From the NCBI GenBank assembly GCA_905182765.1, contig CAJJCV010000044.1:1-58004 (forward strand): DNA of 58,004 nucleotides, written 5' to 3'. Positions 9,445 through 19,703 of the stretch are shown in pieces (the first letter of the stretch is position 1; each line of letters begins with the position of its first letter). The notes beneath the pieces are model-generated. The model saw only the letters and a program-made list of their open reading frames with translations. It was not told the DNA's origin and ran no database searches. The stretch is from Cryomorphaceae bacterium BACL29 MAG-121220-bin8. GTDB lineage: Bacteria > Bacteroidota > Bacteroidia > Flavobacteriales > Flavobacteriaceae. A program made the position numbers and the translations under genes.

Positions 9445-10242
9445 TTGAAATACATATCTAGTAAAAGCAACTCGGTTTATAAAAACATTTCTAAAATTTT
9501 ATTCAAAAACAATAAAAGAAAAGCTAGTAACTCATTTATAGTTGAAGGCAAGAAAAATATAAATCTATGTTACGATTTCGATTTTAAATTTATTGAAATA
9601 ATTATATGTTCAGAAATAATTTCAGATGATAATATAAATTACATTAATAATAATTATAAAAACATTATCATTTATGACTTCTCTCCGAGCCTTTACCAAG
9701 AACTGATTTATAAAAAAAAGGGTGATGGATTATTAGCTTTAGTTAAATCCAAAGACAATTCTCTAGAAAGTTTTAAAATTTCTAAAAATCCATATATTTT
9801 AGTAGCAGAATCGCCTGAAAAACCTGGTAATATTGGTGCTCTTCTAAGAACAGCTGATGCAGCGGGATTGGATGGGCTTATAATAGCTAATCCTAAAACT
9901 GAACTATATAATCCAAATGCAATAAGATCAAGTTTAGGAAGTATATTCACTATGCAAATAGCGACAGCTTCTTCCGATGAAATTATAAGATTTTTAAAAA
10001 AAAATAATATAAAAATATTTTCGACTTTTGTTGAAAACAGTAAAAACTATTTAAATATTAACTACACACAGGCATGTGCAATAATAGTAGGCAAAGAATC
10101 CTCATCTTTATCTGAATCCTGGCTATTAGAATCAGATGAACTGATTAGCATTCCCATGAAAGGTAAAATGGATTCGTTAAATCTATCAGTAAGTGCTGCA
10201 ATAGTTATATTTGAAGGATTAAAACAAAGAAATGATAATTAG
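9445..10242 (+). CDS. RNA methyltransferase, TrmH/SpoU (SPOUT) family
   Basis: SAM-dependent 2'-O-ribose methyltransferase for rRNA or tRNA; the target base cannot be read from sequence. The 265 residues show an N-terminal substrate-binding region (FIVEGKKN at 30-37) and a SPOUT knot domain with SPEKPGNIGALLRTADAAG, IVGKESSSL and the C-terminal NLSVSAAIVIFEGL motif. The start is a TTG at 9445. No in-frame ATG lies near it, and the conserved SKxN...FIVEG segment requires an N-terminus here. It overlaps the downstream M48 peptidase by 11 nt. Confidence 0.9.
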   Translation: MKYISSKSNSVYKNISKILFKNNKRKASNSFIVEGKKNINLCYDFDFKFIEIIICSEIISDDNINYINNNYKNIIIYDFSPSLYQELIYKKKGDGLLALVKSKDNSLESFKISKNPYILVAESPEKPGNIGALLRTADAAGLDGLIIANPKTELYNPNAIRSSLGSIFTMQIATASSDEIIRFLKKNNIKIFSTFVENSKNYLNINYTQACAIIVGKESSSLSESWLLESDELISIPMKGKMDSLNLSVSAAIVIFEGLKQRNDN

Positions 10243-11467
10243 TCCACAAATATTATTTAATATACTTATAGCTATTATAATACTTAATTTTTTCAAAGAC
10301 TCAATCTTAGATTATTTGAATTCTAAATATTTTGATAATGAAATTCCTGATATAATTAGTGATATTTATGATAAAGAAAAGTACTTAAAATCACAAGAAT
10401 ATAAAAAAACTCAATATAAATTTAATAGAATTTCAAGCATATATAGTTTACTGATTTTATTATTTTTCTTTTATTTTGATGGATTTTTAATTTTAGACAA
10501 TTACTGTCGATCACTATTTGATTCAGAATTAATAATAAGTTTAAGTTTTTTTGGAATTATTTATTTTGGAAATGACCTACTTAGCATTCCTTTCTCAATT
10601 TATCACACTTTCATCATCGAGGAAAAATTCGGTTTTAATAAAACAACTAAAAAAACATATATTATTGATAAGTTAAAATCATGGTTATTGACAATTTTAT
10701 TTGGAGGGGGGATATTAAGCTTTATAATTTTTCAATTCGAATCTATTGGACAAAATTTTTGGATAGTAGCTTGGATTTTTATTTCTGTTTTAACTCTTTT
10801 AATAAATGGTCTATATGCACAAATAATTGTACCTCTTTTCAACAAACAAACAAAACTTGAAGATGGTGAATTAAAAAGTGAAATAGAAAAGTATTCAAAA
10901 AAGGTAGGTTTTAATCTTAGTAATATTTTCGTGATAGATGGTTCTAAAAGATCAACTAAAGCAAATGCTTATTTTTCTGGTTTCGGAAAACAAAAAAGAG
11001 TCACATTATACGATACATTAATAAATAAATTAACGAAAAATCAAATTGTAGCTGTAATAGCTCATGAGATTGGTCATTATAAAAAAAATCATATTATATT
11101 CAATTTTTTGTTCTCAATAATTCAATCAGGAATAATGCTCTATATTCTTTCATTATTAATTTATATGCCAATTTTTTCTGAAGCACTTAATATAGAAAAC
11201 CATAGTTTTCATATAGCGCTTATAACCTTTTCAATACTATACACACCAATCTCTGAAATGTCGTCTTTAATATTTAATTTATTTTCAAGAAAATTTGAAT
11301 ATGAAGCTGATGAATATGCTGATAAAACATTTGATGGAAAATATTTAATTGAAGCTTTAAAGGTTTTAACTAAAGATAGTTTGAGCAATTTAACGCCACA
11401 TCCAAAATATGTTTGGTGGCATTACTCTCACCCTACCCTGTTGGAAAGAATAAATCAATTACGATAG
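10232..11467 (+). CDS. M48 family membrane metallopeptidase (Ste24/CAAX-protease-like)
   Basis: Integral membrane zinc endopeptidase of the Ste24 type, in bacteria probably used for membrane protein quality control rather than prenyl-protein processing. The 411 residues contain several hydrophobic helices (about 5-20, 70-90, 100-120, 150-170, 176-200, 292-312, 325-345), the zinc motif HEIGH (278-282) and the third ligand Glu356 in FEYEADEYA. Length and helix pattern match the CAAX prenyl protease 1 group. It starts inside the last codons of the RNA methyltransferase, so the two are co-expressed. Confidence 0.92.
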   Translation: MIISPQILFNILIAIIILNFFKDSILDYLNSKYFDNEIPDIISDIYDKEKYLKSQEYKKTQYKFNRISSIYSLLILLFFFYFDGFLILDNYCRSLFDSELIISLSFFGIIYFGNDLLSIPFSIYHTFIIEEKFGFNKTTKKTYIIDKLKSWLLTILFGGGILSFIIFQFESIGQNFWIVAWIFISVLTLLINGLYAQIIVPLFNKQTKLEDGELKSEIEKYSKKVGFNLSNIFVIDGSKRSTKANAYFSGFGKQKRVTLYDTLINKLTKNQIVAVIAHEIGHYKKNHIIFNFLFSIIQSGIMLYILSLLIYMPIFSEALNIENHSFHIALITFSILYTPISEMSSLIFNLFSRKFEYEADEYADKTFDGKYLIEALKVLTKDSLSNLTPHPKYVWWHYSHPTLLERINQLR

Positions 11468-11497
11468 TTATTATTTTTTTAGTTAAATTTAATAAAG

Positions 11498-13696
11498 ATG
11501 GTAGTCGATTCAATTAAAGAAAATAGTCAAATAGCTAAAGAATATAAAGAGCTTCTCAAAATTAGCTATCAATCATTATCTAAAGATGACAGAAAGCTAA
11601 TTAGATTAGCTTTTAATACGTCTGTCGATGCGCATAAAAATCAAAGAAGAAAATCTGGTGAACCCTATGTATTTCACCCCATCTCTGTTGCTAAGATTGT
11701 TGCATCAAAAATTGGATTAGATGCAACATGCATAGCTGCAGCTTTATTACACGACGTAATTGAAGACACAGATTATGATGAAAAGAAAATAACTGAAATT
11801 TTTGGCAAAACTATTTGCAAAATCGTAATTGGTTTAACAAAAATTTCCAAATTATCTAAAGATGAGAACGTTTCTCTTCAAGCTGAAAATTTTAGAAAAA
11901 TGCTCCTTACGTTAAATGATGATGTAAGAGTTATTTTAATCAAAATTGCCGACAGACTTCATAATATGCAAACTTTGGATTCTATGCCAAATGGCAAACA
12001 AATAAAAATTGCTTCTGAAACTCTTTACATATATGCACCAATAGCTCATAGAATTGGACTGTATGATGTAAAATCAGAACTAGAAGATTTAGGCTTAAAG
12101 TATACAGAACCTGAAATATTCAACGAATTAAAAAACAAAATTGAAGAAACTAAAGTTGATCAAGACAAATACATTAAAAATTTCTCGAGAAGAATTTCAG
12201 AAAAGTTAAGACCTGAAAAATTGAAGTTTAAGATAAATGGCAGACCTAAATCTATTCACTCAATTAGAAATAAAATAATAAATAAAAATATTTCATTTGA
12301 AGAAATATATGACAAGTTTGCTGTTAGAATTATTTATAAATCCGAAAAAGAAAGTGAAAAATTTATAGCATGGAAAATATATTCAATTATAACTGATCAT
12401 TACACACCAAACCCATTAAGATTAAGAGATTGGATAACTTCACCAAGATCAAATGGATATGAAGCACTGCATATTACTGTTGTTGGACCTGGATCAAAGT
12501 GGGTTGAAGTTCAAATAAGATCTGAGAGAATGCATGAAATAGCTGAAAAAGGGTATGCAGCACATTATAAGTATAAAGGTGGTGATAAAGCTGAAAACGG
12601 ATTAGAAGAATGGTTAAATAGATTACAAGAAGTTTTAGAAAACACTGATACAAACGCAATAGATTTTGTTGAGGATTTCAAATTAAATTTATATTCAACA
12701 GAAATATTTGTTTTTACTCCGGCTGGAGAACTAAAATCATTATCAAAAGGATCAACAGCTCTTGATTTTGCATTCAGTGTTCATACTGGATTGGGTTTAA
12801 AAACTAGAGGGGTAAAAGTTAATGGTAAAATGGTTCCATTAAGCCATATTCTTAATAGTGGAGACCAAATTGAAATAATTAAGTCCAAAAACACAAAACC
12901 ATCATCAAACTGGTTAGACTACGTAAAAACATCTAGAGCAAAAGCTAAAATCAGAACAGCTTTAAAAGAAGAAAAAAAATTATTAGCAGAAGATGGAAAA
13001 GAAATATTAAGAAGAAAACTCAAACAGTTAAAAATAAAATTTGATGAAAAAACAGTTAATGATCTAGGAAGTTTTTTAAAATTAAAAACTAGTCTTGATT
13101 TATTTTATCAAGTTGGAATTGGGAAAGTAGAAAATGCTGAACTTAAAAAATTTGCTAATTACAATAATAGATTATTAAATTTCTTTAGAAAAAAAATTTC
13201 TAGAAAACCAAGTAAATTTAATATAAACGAAAAAGAAATTAGCAATAATTTTGATCTTATTGTTTTTGGAAATGAAGAAGATAAATTAGAATATACATTA
13301 GCTAAATGCTGTAATGCTATTCCTGGTGATGATGTTTTTGGTTTTGTTACTGTAAATGAGGGAATAAAAATTCATAAAAAAACATGTTCAAACGCTTTAG
13401 GTCTTCAATCTAAATTTGATTATAGAATTTTAAAATCTAAATGGGTTGATTCATCTTTATTTGAATACAATTCAACAATTAGGATTTCTGGAATTGATAA
13501 TCTTGGAATTGTAAATGAAATAACAAAAGTTATATCAAACACATTAAATATTAATATTAATAAAATGAGTTTTGATACTGTAGATAATATTTTTAGAGGA
13601 AAAATCACTCTAAAAGTTAGAACAAAAAATATTTTGAATGATTTAATGAAAAGATTAAAAACAATAAACGGAATTGAAAAGGTCTCCAGAGAATAG
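11498..13696 (+). CDS. bifunctional (p)ppGpp synthetase/hydrolase, RelA/SpoT family
   Basis: Long Rel enzyme (732 residues) that makes and degrades the stringent alarmone (p)ppGpp. An N-terminal HD hydrolase domain keeps its metal residues (His60, His85-Asp86, Glu89-Asp90 in LLHDVIEDT). The synthetase domain carries GRPKSIHSIRNK, YDKFAVRI and SPRSNGYEALH plus VEVQIRSERMHEIAEKGYAAH. A TGS domain (about 405-465) and a C-terminal ACT domain (about 660-732) complete the standard order, so both activities look intact. It lies upstream of fur and purA; (p)ppGpp is known to inhibit PurA in several bacteria, so the grouping is metabolically sensible. Confidence 0.95.
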   Translation: MVVDSIKENSQIAKEYKELLKISYQSLSKDDRKLIRLAFNTSVDAHKNQRRKSGEPYVFHPISVAKIVASKIGLDATCIAAALLHDVIEDTDYDEKKITEIFGKTICKIVIGLTKISKLSKDENVSLQAENFRKMLLTLNDDVRVILIKIADRLHNMQTLDSMPNGKQIKIASETLYIYAPIAHRIGLYDVKSELEDLGLKYTEPEIFNELKNKIEETKVDQDKYIKNFSRRISEKLRPEKLKFKINGRPKSIHSIRNKIINKNISFEEIYDKFAVRIIYKSEKESEKFIAWKIYSIITDHYTPNPLRLRDWITSPRSNGYEALHITVVGPGSKWVEVQIRSERMHEIAEKGYAAHYKYKGGDKAENGLEEWLNRLQEVLENTDTNAIDFVEDFKLNLYSTEIFVFTPAGELKSLSKGSTALDFAFSVHTGLGLKTRGVKVNGKMVPLSHILNSGDQIEIIKSKNTKPSSNWLDYVKTSRAKAKIRTALKEEKKLLAEDGKEILRRKLKQLKIKFDEKTVNDLGSFLKLKTSLDLFYQVGIGKVENAELKKFANYNNRLLNFFRKKISRKPSKFNINEKEISNNFDLIVFGNEEDKLEYTLAKCCNAIPGDDVFGFVTVNEGIKIHKKTCSNALGLQSKFDYRILKSKWVDSSLFEYNSTIRISGIDNLGIVNEITKVISNTLNININKMSFDTVDNIFRGKITLKVRTKNILNDLMKRLKTINGIEKVSRE

Positions 13697-13729
13697 TGAA
13701 TTATCAATTTTTAAACTAATTTTACCTTT

Positions 13730-14176
13730 ATGAATAAAGAAAAGAATCAGAAAATAGTAAAAGAAGTTTTTACTAAATTTCTTGACTTAAAAACTCATAG
13801 AAAAACACCTGAACGTTTTGCAATTCTAAGTGAAATATATAACTCTTCAGAGCATTTTGACATAGAATCTCTATATGTAAAAATGAAAAACAAAAATTAT
13901 AGAGTTAGTAGAGCCACGTTATATAATACAATAGAACTTCTTTTAGAATGTAAACTTGTCAGAAAACATCAGTTCGGTTCTAATCAAGCTCAGTATGAAA
14001 AATCCTATTTTGATCATCAACACGATCATCTAATTTTAACGGATTCCGGCGAAGTTATTGAGTTTTGCGATCCTAGAATTCAAACTATTAAAAAGAATAT
14101 TGAAGAGATTTTTGGAGTAGAAATAAACAATCATTCCTTATATTTCTATGGCAAAAAAATTAAAAACAAAATATGA
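13730..14176 (+). CDS. Fur family transcriptional repressor
   Basis: A 148-residue metal-dependent regulator with an N-terminal winged helix (about 20-85; [16 protein letters not shown] is the recognition region) and a C-terminal metal/dimer part containing DHQHDHL (95-101). The CxxC zinc pairs found in many Fur proteins are missing; only Cys74 and Cys113 are present. The sensed metal or signal (iron, zinc, peroxide) therefore cannot be stated. It overlaps purA by 4 nt (ATGA), meaning translational coupling. A TACCTTTA -7-like box runs into its ATG, but it may also be read from the upstream rel gene 33 nt away. Confidence 0.9.
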   Translation: MNKEKNQKIVKEVFTKFLDLKTHRKTPERFAILSEIYNSSEHFDIESLYVKMKNKNYRVSRATLYNTIELLLECKLVRKHQFGSNQAQYEKSYFDHQHDHLILTDSGEVIEFCDPRIQTIKKNIEEIFGVEINNHSLYFYGKKIKNKI

Positions 14177-15444
14177 AAGTTGATTTATTACTAGGTTTAC
14201 AGTGGGGGGACGAAGGGAAAGGAAAAATAGTTGATGTTTTGACAAAGAACTATGATATTATTGCACGATTTCAGGGAGGACCTAATGCAGGTCATACTTT
14301 AGAGTTTGATGGAATAAAACATGTTTTACACACTATACCATCTGGAATATTCCATAAAGAATCAATGAACTTGATTGGTAACGGAGTAGTCATTGATCCT
14401 GTGATTTTTGAAAAGGAACTTGAAAAATTAAAACCTTTTAATATTGATTTTTCTAAAAACTTATGTATTTCAAGAAAGGCACATTTAATTCTACCAACTC
14501 ACAGACTCCTTGATGCAGCATCAGAGCTTTCAAAAGGAAAATCTAAAATAGGATCAACATTAAAAGGAATTGGTCCAACATATATGGATAAAACTGGTAG
14601 AAATGGTATTAGAATTGGAGATATTGAACTTCCGGAGTTTTTAACTAAATACAGAAAATTAGCAAACAAACATGAAGGAATGATTAAAAGTTATAAAGTT
14701 GATTTGCAATATAATTTAAAGGAGTTAGAAGAAGATTTTTTCAAAGCAATTGAAAACATGAAGTCAATTCCATTTATTGATAGTGAAAATTATATTTTTA
14801 ATCAATTAGATAATGACAAGAATATATTAGCTGAAGGTGCACAAGGATCCCTATTAGATATTGATTTTGGAACCTATCCATATGTCACTTCGTCTAATAC
14901 AACTGCAGCAGGCGCATGTACTGGATTAGGAGTCCCTCCTAACAAAATAAAAGATGTATTTGGTATTTTTAAAGCATATACAACAAGAGTTGGAAGTGGA
15001 CCATTTCCAACCGAACTGTTTGATGAAAATGCAAAAAGAATGAGTAAAGTTGGTAATGAATTTGGTGCAACTACCGGAAGACCTAGAAGATGTGGATGGC
15101 TTGATTTAGTTGCTTTAAAATATGCTGTAAAAATAAATGGTGTAACAAAATTAATGATGATGAAAGGTGATGTGCTTTCAGGGTTTAAAAATATTAAAAT
15201 TTGTACTTCATACGATTATAATGGAGAAAAAATTGAACATTTTCCATTTTCTGTTGATTCTAAAAAATTAAAACCAATATACACAGAATTCAAAGGTTGG
15301 GAAGAGGATATTAGTAAAATAAAAAAAGAGAATTCATTTCCTAAAACATTTATGGATTATGTCACCTACATAGAAAATGAATTACAAGTTCCAATTGCAA
15401 TTATTTCTGTTGGACCAGACAGAACTCAAACCATAATTCGTTAA
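14173..15444 (+). CDS. purA: adenylosuccinate synthase
   Basis: Cytoplasmic enzyme that joins IMP and aspartate using GTP, the first committed step to AMP. The 423 residues have the full signature: QWGDEGKGK with catalytic Asp13, GGPNAGHT with catalytic His41, the IMP/GTP-binding segments [12 protein letters not shown]-like ([14 protein letters not shown]), and [12 protein letters not shown] in the C-terminal part. Its ATG overlaps the fur stop (ATGA), so expression is coupled to the regulator. Length is normal for the family. Confidence 0.97.
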   Translation: MKVDLLLGLQWGDEGKGKIVDVLTKNYDIIARFQGGPNAGHTLEFDGIKHVLHTIPSGIFHKESMNLIGNGVVIDPVIFEKELEKLKPFNIDFSKNLCISRKAHLILPTHRLLDAASELSKGKSKIGSTLKGIGPTYMDKTGRNGIRIGDIELPEFLTKYRKLANKHEGMIKSYKVDLQYNLKELEEDFFKAIENMKSIPFIDSENYIFNQLDNDKNILAEGAQGSLLDIDFGTYPYVTSSNTTAAGACTGLGVPPNKIKDVFGIFKAYTTRVGSGPFPTELFDENAKRMSKVGNEFGATTGRPRRCGWLDLVALKYAVKINGVTKLMMMKGDVLSGFKNIKICTSYDYNGEKIEHFPFSVDSKKLKPIYTEFKGWEEDISKIKKENSFPKTFMDYVTYIENELQVPIAIISVGPDRTQTIIR

Positions 15445-15451
15445 AAAAAAT

Positions 15452-17026
15452 TTGAAATTAAAATTATCAATAATTTTTATATTATTATTTAATGTTCTTT
15501 TATCTCAAGAAAAAAAGATTGTACAAATAATAGAGGCCGGTTCATTTGACAAAAATGAAATAACACTGCCTGGTGCTAATATTTTAAAAAAAAATAATAA
15601 AATAAGAGTTCATCTTTTACATGATGGAATGGACATTTGGTCTGATTATGCGTTATTTTATAAAAAAAATAATTCATTTAAAGCACGAGGAAACGTTGTA
15701 GTTAAACAAGGTGACAGTATAGAACTTTATAGTGAGATTTTAGACTATGACGGAAATGAACGAAAAATTATTGCAAAAAAAAATGTAGTATTTAATAGTA
15801 CTAATACAAACTTAAAAACTCAAATATTATTCCACGATAGAGAATTAAAAGAAATATATTTTGAAAAAGGAGGTGTAGTAAGAGATTCTTCAAACACTAT
15901 AAAAAGTACAGAAGGGAAATATTATTTAGAAAGCTCAAAGTATGAATTCAATAAAAGAGTAAATGTATATAATGACAATACTGATATTAAATCAAAAAAA
16001 TTAGATTATTACAGTAATAGTAATAAGGTCTTTTTTTATGGACCAACTGTAATTACTGGAGAAGATTATAGAATATTTAGTGAAAAGGGTTTTTATAATA
16101 CTAAAAGCAAAAATGGTTTTTTTAATACTAAAGCAAAAATAGAGTATAGTAATAGAACAATTGTAGGAGACAGTTTAATATTTGATGATTTAAAAAAATA
16201 TGCTTCTGGAACAAAAAATGTAACAATAACAGACACAATAAATAAAACTATCATTAAAGGTGATTTTGCCGAGGTTTTTAAAGAATTAGACTCCGCAATG
16301 GTTACAAAAAACGCGTATGCAATTAAACTCTTAGAAAAAGATTCCTTATTTATTAAAGCTGATACTTTGTTTGCGGTAGGACCAGATGAAAATAGATTTA
16401 TTAAAGGCAGATATAATGTAAAATTTTTTAAAACTAATATGAGTGGTAAATCTGATAAATTCACTATGAATCAGAAAAGTGGATTAATCAAACTAATCCG
16501 AAATAAACTTTCGAAAAGAGAACAACAAATATTAACTAGCAGAGAAATTTCAAAGAAAAATCCTGTGATTTGGAATGGTGAAAGTCAAATGACCGGGGAT
16601 GAAATACACATAATTAGAAATTTAGAAACAAATCAACTTGATTCTTTAAAGATTTTAAACAACGCATTTGTTATTGAAAAAGATAGCTTTGGGATTGACA
16701 ATTATAATCAGATCAAAGGGATTGACTTATTTGGAAATTTTAAAGATAATGAGTTAGAAAAAATAAGATTAGACAGAAATACTGAAATGATTTATTATTT
16801 ATACGATGAGGAAAGTAAAGAACTGATAGGGATTGATAAAGCAATTTGTAGTTCTATTTTGATGACTATAAATAATAATAAAATTGATGAAATTATTTTT
16901 TACACAAATCCTGAAGGAAAAGTATACCCAGAAAGTGAGCTTGAGATAAATCAAAAAATATTGAATGGTTTTAATTGGAGAATTAAAGAGAGAATTTTAA
17001 ATAAAAAAAATTTAATTATTAAATGA
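15452..17026 (+). CDS. OstA-like protein, exported (lipopolysaccharide transport-type fold)
   Basis: A 524-residue exported protein with a signal peptide (MKLKLSIIFILLFNVLLSQ). Repeated short beta segments follow (for example KARGNVVVKQGDSIELYSEIL, split over 57-77), as in the OstA/LptA/LptD-N beta-jellyroll family that carries lipopolysaccharide across the periplasm. It lacks an obvious C-terminal beta barrel, so it is not a full LptD. A role in LPS export is a family-based inference. The start is a TTG at 15452, 8 nt after purA; the signal peptide begins exactly there. It is 1 nt from the next gene. Confidence 0.85.
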   Translation: MKLKLSIIFILLFNVLLSQEKKIVQIIEAGSFDKNEITLPGANILKKNNKIRVHLLHDGMDIWSDYALFYKKNNSFKARGNVVVKQGDSIELYSEILDYDGNERKIIAKKNVVFNSTNTNLKTQILFHDRELKEIYFEKGGVVRDSSNTIKSTEGKYYLESSKYEFNKRVNVYNDNTDIKSKKLDYYSNSNKVFFYGPTVITGEDYRIFSEKGFYNTKSKNGFFNTKAKIEYSNRTIVGDSLIFDDLKKYASGTKNVTITDTINKTIIKGDFAEVFKELDSAMVTKNAYAIKLLEKDSLFIKADTLFAVGPDENRFIKGRYNVKFFKTNMSGKSDKFTMNQKSGLIKLIRNKLSKREQQILTSREISKKNPVIWNGESQMTGDEIHIIRNLETNQLDSLKILNNAFVIEKDSFGIDNYNQIKGIDLFGNFKDNELEKIRLDRNTEMIYYLYDEESKELIGIDKAICSSILMTINNNKIDEIIFYTNPEGKVYPESELEINQKILNGFNWRIKERILNKKNLIIK

Positions 17027-17027
17027 T

Positions 17028-18218
17028 TTGAAAGAAAATTTTTTAAAATTTCAGGCGCAGACAACTAATAACCCTATAAGTTTAGAAATATCAAATGCAG
17101 AAGGATCTTACGTTTATGATACAAATAATAAAAAGTATTTAGATTTTGTTGCAGGAGTTTCCGCATCTAATCTTGGACATAAAAACAAAAAGATAAAAGA
17201 AGCTATACTAGAACAAATTGAAAAATACTGGCATGTAATGGTTTATGGGGAATTTATTCAAGAGCCTACTGTAAAATTGTGCAAGTTAATTTCCGATAAT
17301 TTACCAAATTCACTATCAAGTACCTACTTAACTAATTCAGGAACTGAGGCTATTGAAGCTGCCATGAAATTGGCTAAAAGAGTAACAAGCAGAAGTAAAT
17401 TTATTGCTGCAAAAAATAGTTATCATGGAAGTACTCAAGGTGCAATGAGTATTATGGGTTATGAAGAAAGAAAAAGAGCCTATAGACCTTTACTTCCTGA
17501 TATTGATTTCATCAAGTTTAATAATGAAAATGATATTTCAATAATTGATAATAAAACAGCAGCGGTAATTCTTGAAACTATTCAAGGTGGAGCTGGTTTT
17601 ATATTACCTGAAAAAAATTATTTAAAGAAAATTAAAAATCAATGTGAAAAAGTAGGTGCTCTTTTAATACTTGACGAAATTCAACCAGGTATTGGAAGAA
17701 CAGGCAAATTATTTGCATTTGAACATTATGAAATAATTCCTGATATTTTAGTCTACGGAAAAGGACTTGGTGGAGGTTTCCCTATTGGAGCTCTGTCATC
17801 AAGTTTTGAAAATATGAGCCTTTTTAAAGAAAACCCAATTTTAGGACATATTACTACTTTTGGAGGACATCCAGTAATTTCTGCTGCTGCACATGCGAAT
17901 CTAAAAGAAACTTTAGATTCTGGCTTAATGGCTGATATTAATAAAAAAGAAAAATTATTTAGAAAATATCTGAATCATGAACTAATTCAAGAAATTAGAG
18001 GAAAAGGGCTAATGTTAGCAATAATATTGAAAGAAAGAAAAATCACTACTAAACTTGTGTCCAAATGCTTAGAAAAGGGATTAATTTTATTTTATTTACT
18101 ATTTGAAACTAAAGCTGTTAGAATTACACCTCCACTAACCATCGATGATAAAGAAATAAAAATAGGTTGTGAAATCATTTTAGAAGTACTTGATGATGTG
18201 AAAAAATCTGTTCATTAA
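17028..18218 (+). CDS. class III aminotransferase (acetylornithine aminotransferase-like)
   Basis: PLP-dependent class III aminotransferase, 396 residues. Key blocks are TNSGTEAIEAAMKLAKR (102-118), LILDEIQPGIGRTG (213-226) and the PLP lysine Lys245 in VYGKGLGGGFPIG. It resembles acetylornithine/succinyl-ornithine aminotransferases, but no arginine-synthesis genes are nearby, so the substrate stays open. It is distinct from the ornithine aminotransferase at 8104-9342. The start is a TTG at 17028, one base after the OstA-like stop; the conserved start (LKFQAQTTNNPISLEI) supports it. Confidence 0.88.
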   Translation: MKENFLKFQAQTTNNPISLEISNAEGSYVYDTNNKKYLDFVAGVSASNLGHKNKKIKEAILEQIEKYWHVMVYGEFIQEPTVKLCKLISDNLPNSLSSTYLTNSGTEAIEAAMKLAKRVTSRSKFIAAKNSYHGSTQGAMSIMGYEERKRAYRPLLPDIDFIKFNNENDISIIDNKTAAVILETIQGGAGFILPEKNYLKKIKNQCEKVGALLILDEIQPGIGRTGKLFAFEHYEIIPDILVYGKGLGGGFPIGALSSSFENMSLFKENPILGHITTFGGHPVISAAAHANLKETLDSGLMADINKKEKLFRKYLNHELIQEIRGKGLMLAIILKERKITTKLVSKCLEKGLILFYLLFETKAVRITPPLTIDDKEIKIGCEIILEVLDDVKKSVH

Positions 18219-18282
18219 TTTGTTAAAAAGAATTATTTATTTTACCATTTTAAAATCAAACTCATAATATCTTTACATTTAA

Positions 18283-19671
18283 ATGAAAGATAATTTTCAA
18301 GATTTTTTTTCTGATTCAATCTTAAAATTTGAATCAATGATAAAAAGCAATCAATTTTTGTTTTTTGATACTGATGAATTTGAATCTATAATAATTTATT
18401 ACCTAGAATCAGGGAATAGTTCCATGGCTAATAAAGCTATTAAAATGGCTATCGATCAGTATCCAAACAACACGTCTATTCTACTTTTAAAAGTTGAAAC
18501 TTTAATTTTTGAAAATAAAATTGAAGAAGCAGAAAAAATAATTAACATTTTATTTGAAATTGATAAAAATAACTCTGAAATAATAATTCAAAAATCTAGA
18601 ATTCTCTCTAAAAGAAAAAAACACTCTGATTCTATCAATCTTTTAAAAAAAATAAATAAAGATTGTGAGTTCTACAGCGATGCTTTGATTATGATAGGAA
18701 AAGAATATCTTTTTATTGATAATTTTGAAAATGCAAAAGAGAAATTTAAAGAATATATCAAAGATTTTCAATTAGATTATGCAGTTCTTAATAATTTACT
18801 TTATTGTTTTGACGCTTTAGGTAATACTGATAATACAGTAAACTATTTAAATGATTTTCTGGAATTAAACCCTTACTGCGAAGTTGCATGGCATCAGCTT
18901 GGAAAACAATATGTAAAAAAAGAACTTTATAAAGAAGCTTTAACTGCATTTGATTTTGCTATAATTTCTGATGATTCTTTTGTGGGAGCTTATTTAGAAA
19001 TGGGTAAAGTTCTTGAGAAACTCAATAAAATAAATCAAGCTATAGAGCAATATGAAATTGTAATTAAAATAGACGAACCTAACCCTTTTGCCTTATATCG
19101 AATAGCTTGTTGCCATAATAAATTAGGCAACTTTGAATTAGCAATTTCATATTTCAATAAAACCGTAATTGAAGACCCAGTACATGATAGTGCTTGGATG
19201 TCTTTGGCTTCCAATTATTACAAACAAAAAGATTATATAGAAGCTAAAAATCACTTGATTAAAGCAATTGAAATTGATTCAGAAAATATAAAATACTGGG
19301 AACTTTATTGTAAAATAAATTTAGATTTAAATAATCTTGAGGAAGTTGAAATTTCTTTTAAAGAGATTTTATCTTTGGGGGATTTCAACCTAAGCACTTT
19401 GATATTTCTTACAAAAACATTAATACAAATGCCATTTAACGAGTCCCTGTCTAAAGAGTTTTTAGTTAAAATTGAAGCACTTCCAAATTCTTTATTAAGT
19501 GAAAAAAAATATATTAACTACGTAATTCTTCACAACTGTAATCAATTAGTTAAAGCAAATTTTAATTTAAAAGAAGCGTATTTTCACAATCCTGCTATTT
19601 ATGATTACTTCAAAGACATATTCCCAACTATTCCGCAACTTCATGTCTTTAAAAACATGAATGTAAATTAA
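18283..19671 (+). CDS. tetratricopeptide repeat protein
   Basis: A 462-residue protein made almost entirely of TPR helix pairs, about nine to eleven repeats. Clear examples are around AWHQLGKQYVKKELYKEALT (203-222), GAYLEMGKVLEKLNKINQAI and FALYRIACCHNKLGNFELAI. There is no signal peptide or membrane segment, so it is probably cytoplasmic. TPR proteins serve as protein-binding scaffolds; no partner can be named. A TATCTTTA box (18268-18275), one base off the TAnnTTTG consensus, suggests its own promoter. The gene stands between the aminotransferase and the DUF368 pair. Confidence 0.9.
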   Translation: MKDNFQDFFSDSILKFESMIKSNQFLFFDTDEFESIIIYYLESGNSSMANKAIKMAIDQYPNNTSILLLKVETLIFENKIEEAEKIINILFEIDKNNSEIIIQKSRILSKRKKHSDSINLLKKINKDCEFYSDALIMIGKEYLFIDNFENAKEKFKEYIKDFQLDYAVLNNLLYCFDALGNTDNTVNYLNDFLELNPYCEVAWHQLGKQYVKKELYKEALTAFDFAIISDDSFVGAYLEMGKVLEKLNKINQAIEQYEIVIKIDEPNPFALYRIACCHNKLGNFELAISYFNKTVIEDPVHDSAWMSLASNYYKQKDYIEAKNHLIKAIEIDSENIKYWELYCKINLDLNNLEEVEISFKEILSLGDFNLSTLIFLTKTLIQMPFNESLSKEFLVKIEALPNSLLSEKKYINYVILHNCNQLVKANFNLKEAYFHNPAIYDYFKDIFPTIPQLHVFKNMNVN

Positions 19672-19703
19672 TTTATAAAATAAATTATCTTAATTTTATT
19701 AAA

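Noticed and set aside
8104-18218. Arginine biosynthesis cluster suggested by two class III aminotransferases
   Set aside because: The two genes are far apart and no argB, argC, argF, argG or argH gene lies near either.
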